Origin: Pseudopyrenochaeta lycopersici
Lineage: Eukaryota; Ascomycota; Dothideomycetes; Pleosporales; Pseudopyrenochaetaceae
NCBI GenBank assembly: GCA_003313425.1
Contig: NHZP01000082.1
Coordinates: forward strand, 98,279-162,278
Reading direction: 5' to 3'
DNA: 64,000 bases
In this document: positions 35,994 to 48,510 of the stretch, in pieces
Numbering within the stretch: position 1 is the first letter of the stretch
Layout: every line of letters starts with the position of its first letter
Notes under the pieces: model-generated
The model's input: the letters and a program-made list of their open reading frames with translations, nothing else
What the model was told of the DNA's origin: nothing
The model's database searches: none
Program-made: the position numbers and the translations under genes

Positions 35994-37343
35994 CAGTGCC
36001 CTTCCAAAAGTTCTCGCCGCGCTAGTGCGACGCGCACTATCACAACAACACCACCTTAACTTTGCAGTATTATAATTATGCCACCACAACGCTAAATTCT
36101 TTAAGAAATAGACTAAAATACGCGCAGACGTCCTAATTTAATAGTCTAGCAGCGGAATTAAATTATTAGCATGCTGCATAGTAGTGCTATAGTTGCTAAA
36201 GTTACTAACGCGTTTAGCTGTAGTAAACGTAGTATACGTAATATTAGGAAAAGATATTAATAAACTAGTAAAATAATAGATAAACCTCGCAGCAGTAGAC
36301 TACCTATACTATTACTTTATTAGAAGAAGATTATCTATTATAAAGCACGCGCACAGCTAAAAATTACGTATAAAGAGCTAGCTAAAGAGGTAGTAGTTAT
36401 AAATCTAGATAGCACTACTTTAAAGCTACTTAGCTATTCTATATTATAGCAGTATCTTAAAGAATAAGGCCTTACTAAATCTCCTTATAAAAAGCGTCTA
36501 AAGCTTAATAAATCGCGTGCGTTACAGCAGCTTAAGTTCTGTAAAGAGTACTCTTATTTCCCGTAGTATTAACGCACTATGCGCTTCTTAGATAAGTGCT
36601 CCTTTTAGAAGGGCTTAGGGTAAATATAAGAGTAGGTATTTTATAATTTATAAGAGAAATAGAAGATAATAATACTTTAAACTTATAGCTATAGTAAGAA
36701 GGTAGTATAGATAGTATAGGGTTTAATATAGCTAGATAAACGTAGGCGTGCATAGAGGAGCCCTCTAGTTATAATAGAGCGCGATCCTAATACTCTAAAC
36801 TATAGATACTCTACTAAAAGTTATATTAAGGCTTTAAAGAAAGGCCTTTTATAATTATAGTGTTGTTTATAGCTTTTTATGCAGGATAACGCGCGCGTAC
36901 ATATAGCTGCAGCTATAAGGAGATTTCTAGCTAAGCACTATATTAGTACAGTTAACTAGCTACCCTACTTACCTAATCTTAACCTAATTAAGTACCTCTA
37001 GTAGTATCTTAAAAAGCTTATATATAGATCTTATCCTTAGTATAATAATTATAGTTAAGCTATAGAGGAGTAGGATGGCTTTTACGCTGCATTGAAAAGT
37101 TGCTAGCGTTGCATACTAGCCAGCCTGATTCAGCGCCTTATTATAAGCATGCCACAACGAATTAATGCATGTAAGAAAGCGCGAGGGTAGTAAACGAACT
37201 ACTAAACCCGTGCGTAACTACTGCTTTAAAAAAAATTAAATTATATTATATATTAGCTGAGATTCATGGTGTTGAAGTTTTATGCCCATGTGCTGGTGAG
37301 GGTGGCTCGTGCGTGCGCGGCGAGAACTTTTGGAAGGGCACTG
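35994..37343 (+). mobile_element. Tc1/mariner-like element inside the Gypsy internal region
   Basis: 1,350 bp with inverted repeats starting CAGTGCCCTTCCAAAAGTTC, inverted at the right end up to 37343. Reading Gln for TAG/TAA, one frame from the ATG at 36078 runs through a transposase with N-terminal helix-turn-helix, MQDNARVH near 36880 (second catalytic Asp) and LPYLPNLNLIKYL near 36960. The last corresponds to the usual D-x-N-P-I-E motif with the acidic residues lost. The target duplication is not clear. Inactive through RIP. Confidence 0.88.
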
Positions 37344-37979
37344 TCCTTTATTTATCCTAGTAGTCGTCCTCTAAGTTGTATACAGAGCTTATAGAGTTCT
37401 ATATCTAGTTAGATAGTCTTATTAATTAGGTTATCTAGCGTAGTAATACCTATGCTAGAGCGCATTAGTTTAGTTTAGACGTCTGCTTTTAGGCCTTGTT
37501 TGTACATAGTTTTAAGGGTGTCGTTATTCTAGTTAGTTTATCTAGCATACCCTAAAACTTATTAGCGTAATTAGCTGTAGACTAGGTTTATTATATGTTA
37601 TAGATTTTACGTTCTGCAATAGTAGTCTCGTTTAGTAATCTAAATGCTTATTACATACGTGTTTTAAATTCTCTTATGTCTTTAAATATCTTAATTAGCT
37701 CCTTTAGTTTAGTTCCTTTAGCTAAGTACTTAACTAGGTAAGGCTTTACCTATTTAGCAGCTTCGCCCCTTATATAGCTTATTATAAGTACTGCTTAGTC
37801 GTCGTCGTCTATAGTAGTCGTATTAAACTTAAAGAACAGGTTAAACTAGAGTAGCTAGTCTTTAAGCTTAAATTAATCTCTATAGAAGAGGTCTAGTTTA
37901 GTAATAGCGTTGCCTAGCCTAGTAGTATAGTAGGCCGCGTTTTCTATATAAGTGTTACTTATCTTAAGGGTATTTAAAG

Positions 37980-38066
37980 TGTAAAGAATCTTAAAAGCTA
38001 TTAGCGAGGATAACTAATAAGATTGTAAGGTTAGTTCTCCGGGATAGAGTAAGGGACTAGATAGAA

Positions 38067-38105
<39 letters not shown>

Positions 38106-38304
38106 TCCTATAGATCCTATCATGGGTTTCCTAGGATCTCATAGGTTCTGTGAGATACACGTGGTGTCCCAGAGAATCCCACGGGGGCCGACGCCAAGCT
38201 TCCTGGGACACTAGTTCCTGATGAGCTAGCACATGCGTCATAGCCCTAGGCCACGAGTAAGTCCTTTTTAAGCTGCGCGTCCCCTCATTCCCTGGGTCGT
38301 AACA
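37980..38304 (-). repeat. Right Gypsy LTR with a 38-nt G tract replacing its middle
   Basis: Aligns with the left LTR at both ends, but about 150 bp of middle sequence is missing between GATAGAAGGG and GGGATCCTATAG. At that point there is an uninterrupted run of 38 G (38067-38104). The left copy has only a run of about 10 G. The second half (after 38104) is nearly unmutated. Confidence 0.85.
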
Positions 38305-39354
38305 CTGCCCTCTCCTCTCTAACCTAGTTATAACTAGCTAAGCTATTATCTTACCTATTATAAAGCTACCTTTGTTAAAGTTAAATATATCCTTACTTAG
38401 TATGCTGTACTTTACTTTTATCTGCTCTACTTACTTAAACTAGCAGCTTATTAGCTAAGAGTCTTTATATAAAGCTCTCTACCTATTATACGCTTAGGTA
38501 AAACGCGTTATTAGACTGTCTGTACACTTAATAAAGTTAGATAGCTAATTTATGCTAACTAGACCTCTACTACGCGTTAATAGCAGCTTATTAGCTATAT
38601 TACGTATAGCTACGTACGTAGGCAAAAATCTACGTTAATCTAGATTAAGTATATAATTAACTATTACCTCCTCTTCTAGCTAAGTAAGCTTCCTTAAGTT
38701 AGGCTAGTAATCGCGTTAAGCAGTAGTCTCAGCGCGTTAGCGATAGATTATTCTTTCAGACACGTTAAAGATTACTGTGGCAGGCTAGTTACTACTAATT
38801 TAATGCGTATAAATAGCTAAGATAGTAAGCTAGATATCTGCTTTATTTAAAGGTATTTAAAGAGCGTAGTGTTAAGCTATTGTATGTTAAGATGAGAGAG
38901 GTGCTCAAACTTGGTAGGGTGCAGCGCCCGCTTGTGCGCGGCGCTCGCTTGTGGGACACGTTACTCTTAAAATAAGTAATACTTCTATAGATAAAGAGAC
39001 CTACTAAGTATAACTTATAATATAAGTAAATATACTTTCTGAAAATATATAAGTTATAAAACTTAACTTATTTATAAAAGAACATAATAAACTTAAAGAA
39101 TAGTTACTTTAGTTTAACTTCTTTTTTAAGTTTAAAAAGGATAAAGTAGAACTAGCTAATTAAGTTACTCTTATAACTACTTGTTACGATTATGCCGAGA
39201 CCTCGCCTTAAGGATCCTAACCAGATCTCGCGGACATTGGGCACACAACCGAGATCACGTGAGGTGCTTAGTTGATTAGTATGCTTAGTAGTACTAAGCA
39301 CACTAAGCACACTAAGTAAGCTGTAGATTCGACATGTATATAATTCTAGGCAAT

Positions 39355-39570
39355 AGGCCCTTATAGCTTATTATGTTTAACTTAATAATATACTCTATAG
39401 TATAGTAATAGTAATACTAATTATTCTTAATCTTTTTTAATACTCTTTATAAAAGCGCCCTCTTACTGTCTTAGTATTAGACCCTAGTCTATTAAGTCTC
39501 TTACTCTATCCCTAAGAACTAACCTTACATTCTTATTAGTTATCTTTACTAATAGCTTTTAAGATCTTTA
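39355..39570 (-). repeat. Gypsy LTR fragment, reversed
   Basis: The reverse complement matches the LTR of the 28137-38304 Gypsy, including the uninterrupted site used by element D. The preceding stretch 38964-39354 is AT-rich, then partly unmutated (39190-39330), with no gene. Confidence 0.75.
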
Positions 39571-42500
39571 CAGGTAGGTAGAAGAATATCTACTTAGAGA
39601 CTACTAGAAGAAAGCTTAAAGAGAGTATCTTAAAAGTTATTAGTATATAAAATTATAGTCTAAAGTACCTATAAAGAAAGTAAAAGTAAAGAGTTAATAG
39701 ATCTTAGACTATATATAGATATACACCTATAAGCTTAATAAGGACTATTACTTAAAGAGCTATAAGGCGTAATTAGTTATCTAAGGAGACTAAGAGAGAA
39801 ATATTACTTCTTAGGAAACTTGTTGTCAGATTCAAGGACTATTTGGCTTGATCTTTGATGAATTTTAATAATGAACGTGATTAATTAATTCTGTGTTCTC
39901 TCTGTTTTCTGCTTTTATGTGCCCCTCTACTAAGTAGTTACACCTAAGAGTTTATACTACTATCTAGGATCTTATAACTTAGAGATTAACACGTAATATC
40001 TAACACCCTATTAGGCTTTATATCTAACACACCCTCTTAGCTTAGGTAACTATATAAGCTAGATAACTAATTATAAGCCCCTTATATAATTATAAGGTCC
40101 TTAAGTTATCTCTAAATCTTTTTAAGTAGTGCATCTTTTATTACCTTATAGTTTCTTACTTCTACTAGTCTAAGTTATTTTAAGAAGTTATTCTATTTAT
40201 TATAGGGTAATGCCTTTATAAGCCTGTCCGCGATTATTTTAGTTAAATATATATACTCTATTTTTATCTTTCCTAATAAAACTTCTTATCTAAGCTAATA
40301 ATTATAGATATTAATATAGTAAAGCTTAGTCTAGAGCTTTAAAACTTCTGCAGTTACTAGCTAGATTATTTAAGTATTATTGTACTAAATTATTATTATA
40401 GGTAATAGTAGCTTAACTTCTAGTTCTTCTAGTAGTTGCGTCGTAAAGATCGCTTCTTTAGCTACTTGTGACAGTGCTAGTAATTCGGCTTCAGTCGTTG
40501 ATGTAGTTACTGTATCTTGTTTGTTTGCTTTCCATGCGACCAGCCCATTGAACAACTTGATTGCATATCCTTGAGAGCTTTTCCTATCTCCTCCAAGTTG
40601 CAGTGCTCGCGACTTTGTCTTATTAAGGTACAGTAGTACTCTGTCGGCGGCATTATGGTGCTCTTTGCTAGGGTTTGATAGGAATTGTGCTAGTCTTAAT
40701 GTGGCGAAAGCAATATTAGGCCTTGTCGTAACTGCTGCGTATAGTAGTAAACTAACTTTGCGTTAATACTTGTTAACTTTAGATAGTGTTACTATTCCTA
40801 AGCGCGGCTTTAGTTTAACTGTGCTTATTAGTATATCGTGTTAATAATTCTAATTATTAACTAAATAGCTTATCTTCTTAGCGTATGCAGATTAAGAGAG
40901 ATAGATAAGTTATTAATCTTACTTTTAGATAACCTTAACTCCTAGAAACTACTATAGGTTATTACCGCCTGTTGTCGTGTACTTTCTTATAAGTAGCTTA
41001 ACTGCTTATTCTACTTCTATAGTCTTTAACTTATAATATATAAGAATAATATTATCTACGTAAAAGAAGAGAATAAGTCTTTCTTTAATTATATAGTATA
41101 GCTTATATAGTACTTTTATAAATCCTAGGGCTTTAAGAGTTATTATAAACTCCTCTTACTATAGTAAAGGTAATATTTAGAGCCTGTATAACGCCTTCTA
41201 AACTTAGAGGATTATACCTTTCTTATAATATCTGCGTAGTATCTTTATATATACTTCTTAGTCTATAGTTACATATATAAATACGTTTATTACGTTATAT
41301 TACTTTAGTTTAAGATTATACTTAGCTATAATTACTATTAGTATTTAAAAGGACTTACTTACTAACGTAGTAGTATATATATCTTACGTTATAATATGTT
41401 ACTGTTAGTCTCCTTAGACTACAAGTCGTGCTTTATACTTAAGAAATTAATTATACTTATTTAGCTTATATGTGTACACCTATATACAGTTAAAGATTTA
41501 TTATCCTGTAGCCTTAATTAGCTTAAGCAGGACCTCTATCTACAACTTTATTTATCTATAGCTTTTAAGGTGCACTTATTCTACCTCCTTAAATAGCTCT
41601 CCTATAAGATAGTATTTAAGGTTAGTATACAGCGTAGGTAGTAGTAGAAGTTAGCTTTAGTAGATCTTTAAGCCTTTAGTAAGCATCCTTTTTATCTAAG
41701 CCTTATTAATAACTTTCCCTCTATAGTTCCCTACGTTACCTACCTAGGTGCTAGCTATAAAGGCAGCTGCCTAAGGAATTAGTTTTAGTAAGTATAAGTT
41801 TATATTAGCTACCTGCATACCTACTATTAGACTTATAAGGAGTACTACTAGTAGTAGTATAGATAGAGGAGTTAGGTATATATCCCTAATTCTCCTTCTA
41901 TAATAGTATCTTAGTAGATCTTTATCTTTAGAGTTATTAGTATCCTTAACTATATTATCTTTATAAAAGGACTTAGTCTCTAGTTAATAGATTAGAGTAG
42001 GAAGCTCTATTATCCTTATATAGATTATAATTTCTTATAGCGTACTATGTATAAGGTTATCTATTAGGTCTTTAGTTTTACTATTAAATACTATTTACTT
42101 ATTAAATATAATATCTTATGTGCTTATTACTTTTATAAGAGATAGGATCTAAATTTAATAGATATTTAAGGATTAATAGCTAACTAAGTAGCTGACCTAG
42201 GCTTTTGGATCTAGCTGTTAAAGTCGTAATTTACCTTAGTAAGTATTATCTATTATTACAAATGCTTTGCAGCTATAGGCTTTTAAATAAGCGAGATTTA
42301 GCTTCTTAGATATCGTAACAACTCTGTTATTAAGTGCAACCCTTATAAAGAAGACCTTATACAGTGTCTTCTAGTTATTTATATAATTTAGTATTTAATT
42401 ATATAGGTACACGCTAGCTTAAGTAATTTTAGGCTATAGCTCTTAGAATAGGTTAGTATTAAGGCGCATAGCACGCGGTTTCTCCTTATTTACACCCCCT

Positions 42501-45500
42501 AAGCGTTCAGCACCTCTATTCTAATCTTATGTATCTAGGGCAGAAAGCTTAATAGTTATCTCTTGCGATGCTAACTAGCGTTCTACTTCTAGCTTAACTA
42601 TTATAATTTTATTATCTAACTTAATAACTTTAATTATAATGTTAAACTAGTTCTTTATAAATAGAATAAAGTTTAAAAGAGTCTTAATTATTAATTTAGC
42701 GGGACGATTATCTATAAAATAGAAGTCCTATTACATACTAGAGAACCTATTTATAATAAGTATTTAACTCTTCTCCTTTATTATACTTTATATTTTATAT
42801 ATATAGAAATTAATAGCTAGTCTTTTACTAGGTCTATCTTTATAAGTTCGTAGTGCTCTTCTAATTTAGCGTTAGGACTTAGATCTCTTATAGGAGTCGC
42901 ACTCTACTATAGTAATGCCTTTTATCTGCACCCCCTAAGCTTACGAAATAAGGTGCTTAACAGTAACTAGCCCTAGATAGCCTAATTACTTATACTAGAG
43001 TAAGGCTAATACCTTTTATGCGGCTCTTTCTATTTATAACGTTGTCTTATGTGTATAGTTAGAAGCCTAGTGTATTAGTTAATACTTAATTACCTATTAG
43101 CTATAAATCTTAGTAAGACTTCCTATAATTATTCTATCTACTTTTCTAAGTATAGTTAGTTTAATTTTAGTATCTTACTATATACCTCTCTACCTTAATA
43201 ATTAGAATAATACTAGATTACAGTGTAAGTTAGGGTACAGAGCTACGTCGTGTAACGTTAGTCTGTTAATTCCTTACCGCCCTATAAGAGTTAGCTTAAT
43301 TAAGCTGTACTCCTTAACCTATATCTTTATATTACCTGCTTATATAAAGTCTTTATATATAGGTAGTCTAAATTTATAGAGTCTATTAGGGTTATTTATT
43401 ATATAATAGGTTAAACCTAAGTTAAGGATAAATAAATACCTTAATAGGTAATTATTAAAGTTAGTTCTAAATAACGCTAAGATAAAGGCGGTATCTATCC
43501 TTATAATACTTTATCCTTCTAGTTAATTATCTAGCACCTCTAGAGTAAGAGTGTGCGAATTTTTTATAATTAGTATATTTAAATAAGGTTTACTTTGCCC
43601 TCGTAAGAGGCTCTAGAACTTAAGATCTTACTCTTACTTTATCCTTATATAGTTCTCTAGCATAGGTTTTAGTTTAAACTATTCTAGCGCCTTATTAGGG
43701 TGTATATAGTAATACTCCTTAAGTAAATAGCGTGTCTTGTATACTAGGTACTTAGAGCTTCTAACTTTGCTAGATAGCTCTTAGTCTAAGGATAATCTCT
43801 TTGTCTCTTTCTAACTATATTAATCTTAGGGTCTGCCCTGCCTTTATAGATTTAGAGCACTAGGTTTATAGAAGTTTTTCTTCTTATTTCCCTATGTGCT
43901 TTCTAAATTATCTGCGTAAAACGCTAAGTTATCTAATACTATATATGCGCTTTTATATCTGCCTATTTTCTAAAGCTTTATTATAACTATATAGTCTCTA
44001 AACTACTTTATTATCTTACAGCGTGTAATACTAAGAGTAAATTAACTAGTATCCTAAAATAAGGTAGCCTATGTAGGTGCTATATTCTATACTATAACTA
44101 TAAAGTCTTTAGTAACTAAGTTTATATCCTTTACTTTAGTAACTCCTTTTACCTCTGCTTATATTATAGCTTAATTATAATTAGTAAGCTACAGATCCTA
44201 GTTAGCTATATTTCTTATTAGCTTTAGCAATTTAATGTATTAGTCTCGCGCGCGTTCGTGTTTAATTTGCTTATCTATGCTAACTATGTCTGTAAGGTTC
44301 TTAATCTATTTACGCGGGTTTTACTTTATCTTATAGTATATTTCCTGCAGGTAACGTAAGACAGTAGATTATATAAAGATTATAATCTCTCTAATAGCCT
44401 TCTACTTATCTAAGTATTTCCTTTCTTAATTCTTATAGTTTTTATTCCTTATCTTAAAGTACTCTATATTTTATTTAAGAGCAGTTATCTTAGACTTAGT
44501 AAAGTTAGCTGTTAATTAAGGTCTAATGTTAGCCCTTTAAGGGGTGTAATTAGGGATGTTTAGAGCCTCTAGAGGTTTAGGTTCTTTAAGGAATACAAGA
44601 ATAGATTCTAGATTAACTTTATACTATATTCTGTAAGCGTTGCACCTTACTAATAGCTGCGCCTTCTATTTCGTGAAATTAAGTTAGCTAGTAAGGACTA
44701 TAGTAGGATCGCGTTAGGTTAGGTAGGCTATAATCGTATTGATTGAGGCAGTAAGACTCTTAATTGTTAGATTTAAGGACTATTTAGCTTGATCTTTGAT
44801 GAATTTTAATGATGAACGTGATTAATTGATTCTGTGTTCTCTCCGTTTTCTGCTTTTGTGTGCCCCTCTGCCAAGTGGTTACACCTGAGAGTTTGTGCTA
44901 CCATCTAGGATCTCGCAACTTGGAGATTGACACGTGACATCTAACACCCTATCGGGCTTTACATCTGACACTTATATAGCTACTCTAATAACCTATTTAT
45001 TTTAAATACTAATAGTAATTACTACTTAGTTAACAGAAAGGATATTAGACACAACACTCTAATAGCGGCTATTGAACTTAGGCCTTAGGAAGGCCTAGCT
45101 ACTCTTTTAGAAATTTACATGTACCAGCGAAAGATTAAATCTCTAATGTTTGCAGCTGTGACTACTCGTCTAGACATTGCATTCGCGACGTCACAACTAG
45201 CACTCTTTCTGATGAATCCGGGACAGGAGCATCATAATGCAGCTAATTAAGTTCTCATCTACCTACAGAGCACCAGAAATCGAGCGCTCGAGCTCAGCGG
45301 AGATAGTTGACTTAAAGTCGCGAGCGACGCCTCTTTCGCCGATAACACACAAGACAGAAAGAACTTACAGGGATATATAATTAAGTTGTTTGTGGCCTAA
45401 TTGCTTGGAAAGCAAGCACGCAAGATACAGTCACAACCTTGACGACAGAAGCTGGGCTTCTTGCGCTATCACAAGTTGCAAAAGAAGCTATATACAATGC

Positions 45501-46361
45501 GATAACACTCAAACCATCCGGCTAATCAATGAAGAGGTCTCACAGTTGCAAACCAAGCTCCGGCATATAGACATTCACAATTATTAGCTGAGACAGGAAG
45601 TGTTAAGAAGAAGTATTCGGGTTATCTATGTCCAATTAGCTAATATGCTAGCTAATAGCTTTACAAAAGTGCTGCTAATAAATAAATACGCACAATTTCT
45701 AAGCTAAATAGGCCTTATAGAGCGCACAGGAAGCAGAGAAATAATAGTAGCGCGCCTTAAAGAGATCTAAAGCTAAATTAAGACGCTTAAGATTAAGTAG
45801 GCGTAGCTAGACAGTAATTAACGCCTCTTGCATATAAGCTCTAGCGTTATTAGACAACAATATAAGCAGTTCTTGTCCAGCTTAAAACAGTTTCTAAGCT
45901 GAGGGGGTGTGTAGATACATGCTACTCTACTAGGCGATGCCAGTAGTAGGCAAAATAGTAGGGCCGATACGACGGAAGTTCCGGAAGTGTAAAAGGCAAG
46001 AGAATACAGCAGATACAACAAGATCAATAAAAAAAACACAATCATAATTAACACATACTCTATCATCGCAATCATCAGTTTCTAAAAGGCGCATTTCAGC
46101 ATTTTATCTGACAGTTGTGTTTTAGGATCGTAGACCAAGCACTTACCGGTAGCGGACCCCTTTAAGTCCGGAGCTTCCGGAACTATGCAACCTTGCATTG
46201 TTGTATTTGTCAGACAACTCAGTGGCAGAACAATTCTTGGACTAATCCGCGTTCCCCTCGCATATAAGTATATGGGTTTTTCTTCTCTGTCAATAACTTA
46301 AAGTCAGCTACAATACTATCCCTCTCGCTTTAGTTATCGGCTTTTAGAATCCATTATAACA
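39571..46361 (+). mobile_element. Copia element 3 (plus), 5'-truncated, split by Copia element 1
   Basis: 39571-39818 and 44971-45909 belong together. The first part ends in the start of the reverse transcriptase (a segment like A-R-L-V-x-x-G-D). The second holds the rest of RT and an RNase H domain with little mutation (45120-45590; CDNTQTIRLINEE and LRHIDIHN are clear, and T-E-A-E-L-L-A-L-S-Q precedes). A polypurine tract GAGGGGGTG (45901-45909) precedes an LTR at about 45910-46361 (TGTAGATAC..TTATAACA). Gag and protease are not recognised. Confidence 0.82.
39824..44970 (-). mobile_element. Copia element 1, full length (5,147 bp), minus orientation
   Basis: 206-bp LTRs at 39824-40029 and 44765-44970. 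The flanks CTTGT (39819-39823) and CTTAT (44971-44975) fit a 5-bp duplication with one G to A change. A polypurine tract on the minus strand abuts the left LTR. On the minus strand, the RNase H region with T-E-A-E-L-L-A-L-S-Q lies at 40436-40520 in an unmutated patch. The RT motif near 41040-41075 reads Y-V-D-N (normally Y-V-D-D). The integrase and gag side (42000-44700) is heavily mutated. Element 2 at 56156 is a near full-length relative. Confidence 0.9.
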
Positions 46362-46426
46362 GATTATTTATAATTTTGAAAATAGGACTCGCGTGTTGTT
46401 CTATCTTTGTGAGCCTAGTGTTCAAC

Positions 46427-47093
46427 ATGTTGGCACATGGAGATCAGGTATGTTTCAATAACTCTTGTTCTATAATTTATTACACAAAAGTTTAACGTAG
46501 CAACTTACTTATATGGGCGGTACCTTTAGTCTGCTAGTCGGGACACACGTCTTGAAAACCCCCAAAACGGAAATGGGACTGACCCTAACGTTAATGAGAA
46601 CCTTGTCTGGTTTGGCATGCCATTGTTCTTCCGACCCGATATGGCACCCCACGAATGCCGAGCGAAATGGCTGCATCATGCATCTGTTATTGCACCATGG
46701 CTACTTAGTGGCATCCCTGGCTTTGCGGAGTACCGACAGATTCATTATCCGGAAGGAATAGATAGGGCCGCTGCGGGCCTTGTTGGGGACGGTATTGGAA
46801 TGGGACTTTTGTATCCCTCTAAATTTGAGGAGGGCAGCAGACATCCTTATTTTAACCAGGTAATTATTCCTGACGAGAGGAGCTTTTTGCACGAAGAGTC
46901 CGGAACTGCTCCCATACAGCGCGACCCGCCAGCATTTGTTATCCCTGAAAAACCAGCCCTCGAGTGGCGAAGATTAGCGTTGAAAGCTGGTGCGACGGAA
47001 TATCGAATGCTAGAGGGCGGCAAGATAGCTGTAGATATATCTGACGAAATCTGGCAGAGGTGGGAGGAAATTGACGGATCTACCCGGAGTTAG
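46427..47093 (+). CDS. Small unassigned protein (possible EthD-like dimeric barrel)
   Basis: Proposed exons 46427-46447 and 46530-47093, joined over an 82-nt intron with GTATGT and CTTTAG ends. This gives 194 residues. The stretch WFGMPLFFRPDMAPHECR.. then a W-L-H-H-A-S-V-I-A-P-W-L-L-S-G-I-P-G-F-A-E-Y segment recalls EthD/dimeric alpha-beta barrel proteins, in which a conserved His/Trp region is followed by a hydrophobic beta strand. The match is weak and I do not claim it. Base composition is normal, with no stops. The start lies only 66 bp after a Copia LTR, so the original promoter and possibly 5' exons may have been lost. Small EthD proteins occur with oxidative catabolic genes, which would fit the neighbourhood. 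Confidence 0.5.
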
Positions 47094-48274
47094 GCGGGTA
47101 CATTATGTTAGGGATACGATGTGCCGGCAGGCACATGGATTGATAAAATGCAAAGGCAGATAGGTACCTCTGTATGTAAATTAAGCCGCTAGTTCTATTA
47201 TTCAAGAATCAACCAACTTTCTCACTTAAAAAACGTTTGCTTTGCATGTAATTCGATCAACTTGCTATCGTTCTATTAGGTCACCTACTACATTACGACT
47301 CTAAAGCGGTATCAGCACTAGAGATTAGAACCATCTGTCTACGTGGTGGGCGGGTCTAGCCCTTGATTTTAATTCAGTGTCACATAGCCTACATACATGG
47401 CAGTGAACCGACAGGATCCAACTGAATCATGCCCGCTTGCAGCTCAGTCCCGGTTCCGGTTGAACCGCGAACCTTATTTAGTTAGATCCTTGCGTTCCCT
47501 GAACTAGGAAGTTAGGGGCCTCCCTTTTACTTACCGCACAGCGCTGCAGAAAGTGTGGTTGCAGGTAACCCCACCACGCTAGTGGCTTGGCCTACCAAGC
47601 GAAAGCTGGGGCTACCACACAAAAACTAACCTCACCACCTAATTTTCTTAGAACCTAACCCCACCAACACTACTACAACACTACCCTTACAGCGTAATAA
47701 TACAATTAAAACATGTCTAAATAGCTAGAATCTAGTGTAGTTATACCCTTACTACCTATTAACTAAGCTAATTAGTGCCTAAGAAAGCTACTAGTACTAT
47801 AAAGAGTGTAGTAGTTACCTTAAAAGTCTTCTAGAGCTTTATGTCAGGCTACAAGGCGGAGAGCTAAGGTAGCCGCTGGCTGGTCACCAGTACGACGTTA
47901 AGTACTATTCTGTTCAGCATAATCTGCAGATAGCAGATTATTGTTACCTTTTTGGGTTGTTTGGCATAGTAGGAGCAGACCTGTGTCCTAACACTTTAAG
48001 TAAGAGAAATACTATATAATAGTAAATATTAACTAGTTCTAAATATATTAGGATAATAATAGGCTTTACTTTAAGGAGCTTTCCTAATATATAGTTAAGT
48101 AAGAAGAGATATATCTAGTAAGATATAATGTCTTCTAAATAGTTTTATAATATATTTAATTTATTTAAACCTATACTAATACAGTTTTAACCTATTTAGA
48201 AGAAGTTTAAGTCTACTAAAGCTCTTTATACTTATATTAAGCTTACTTATAAGGCTTAGCCTAGCGCGTTATTA
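47094..48274. other. Intergenic, then unassigned transposon fragments
   Basis: 47094-47540 has normal composition and no gene. From about 47560 a terminus-like GGTAACCCCACCACG is followed by RIP-mutated sequence to 48270, interrupted by a normal stretch around 47840-47990. No family assigned. Confidence 0.4.
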
Positions 48275-48510
48275 TATAAAGATCTTAGAAGCTATTAGTA
48301 AGGATAACTAATAAGACTGCAAGGTTAGTTCTTAGGAATAAAGTAAGGGACTTAATAGACAGGGGTTTATACTAAGACAGTAAGAGGGTGCTTCTATAAA
48401 GAGTACGAAGAGTTAAGAATAATTAGTATTACTTTTACTATACTATAAGGTATAATATTAAGTTAAACACACTAATCTATAAGGGTTTATTATTATAGAC
48501 TATATACATA
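48275..48510 (+). repeat. Gypsy LTR fragment
   Basis: Matches the left part of the Gypsy LTR at 28137 (same CTAATAAGACTGCAAGGTTA block and TACTAAGACAGTAAGAGG block) without the element D insertion. The 48511-48910 stretch after it is partly unmutated and holds no recognised gene. Confidence 0.75.

Larger units (their letters stand above)
28137..38304 (-). mobile_element. Gypsy (Ty3-type) LTR retrotransposon, minus orientation, RIP-degraded
   Basis: Flanked by the 5-bp duplication CTGCC (28132-28136, 38305-38309). The LTR at the left is 28137-30424, interrupted by element D. The LTR at the right is 37980-38304, internally deleted. A polypurine stretch read on the minus strand abuts the left LTR (around 30425-30440), which sets the orientation. 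On the minus strand, 32142-32324 keeps an open piece of the integrase zinc-binding region (H..RI..I..Y spacing ending F-I-K-K-C), and 33243-33296 holds the reverse-transcriptase motif. There the usual Asp pair has become Asn-Asn, as G to A RIP would cause. A Tc1-like element sits at 35994-37343. The part at 30580-31030 has a plus-strand coding-like stretch that I could not assign. Confidence 0.88.
27686..38961. mobile_element. TA-flanked DNA element with 23-bp termini, split by a Gypsy element
   Basis: The left terminus ACGTGTCCCACAAGCGAGCG.. (27686-27708) is matched exactly, inverted, at 38939-38961. TA lies outside both ends (27684-27685, 38962-38963). The element's own sequence is only 27686-28136 and 38305-38961 (about 1.1 kb). 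The rest is a later Gypsy insertion. No transposase is recognised, so it may be a non-autonomous pogo relative. Its terminus is related to that of fragment B at 16351. Confidence 0.8.

Noticed and set aside
46139..46182. CGG/CCG triplets upstream of the small gene at 46427
   Set aside because: Spacings are N5 and N12, not N9, and they lie inside a Copia LTR.
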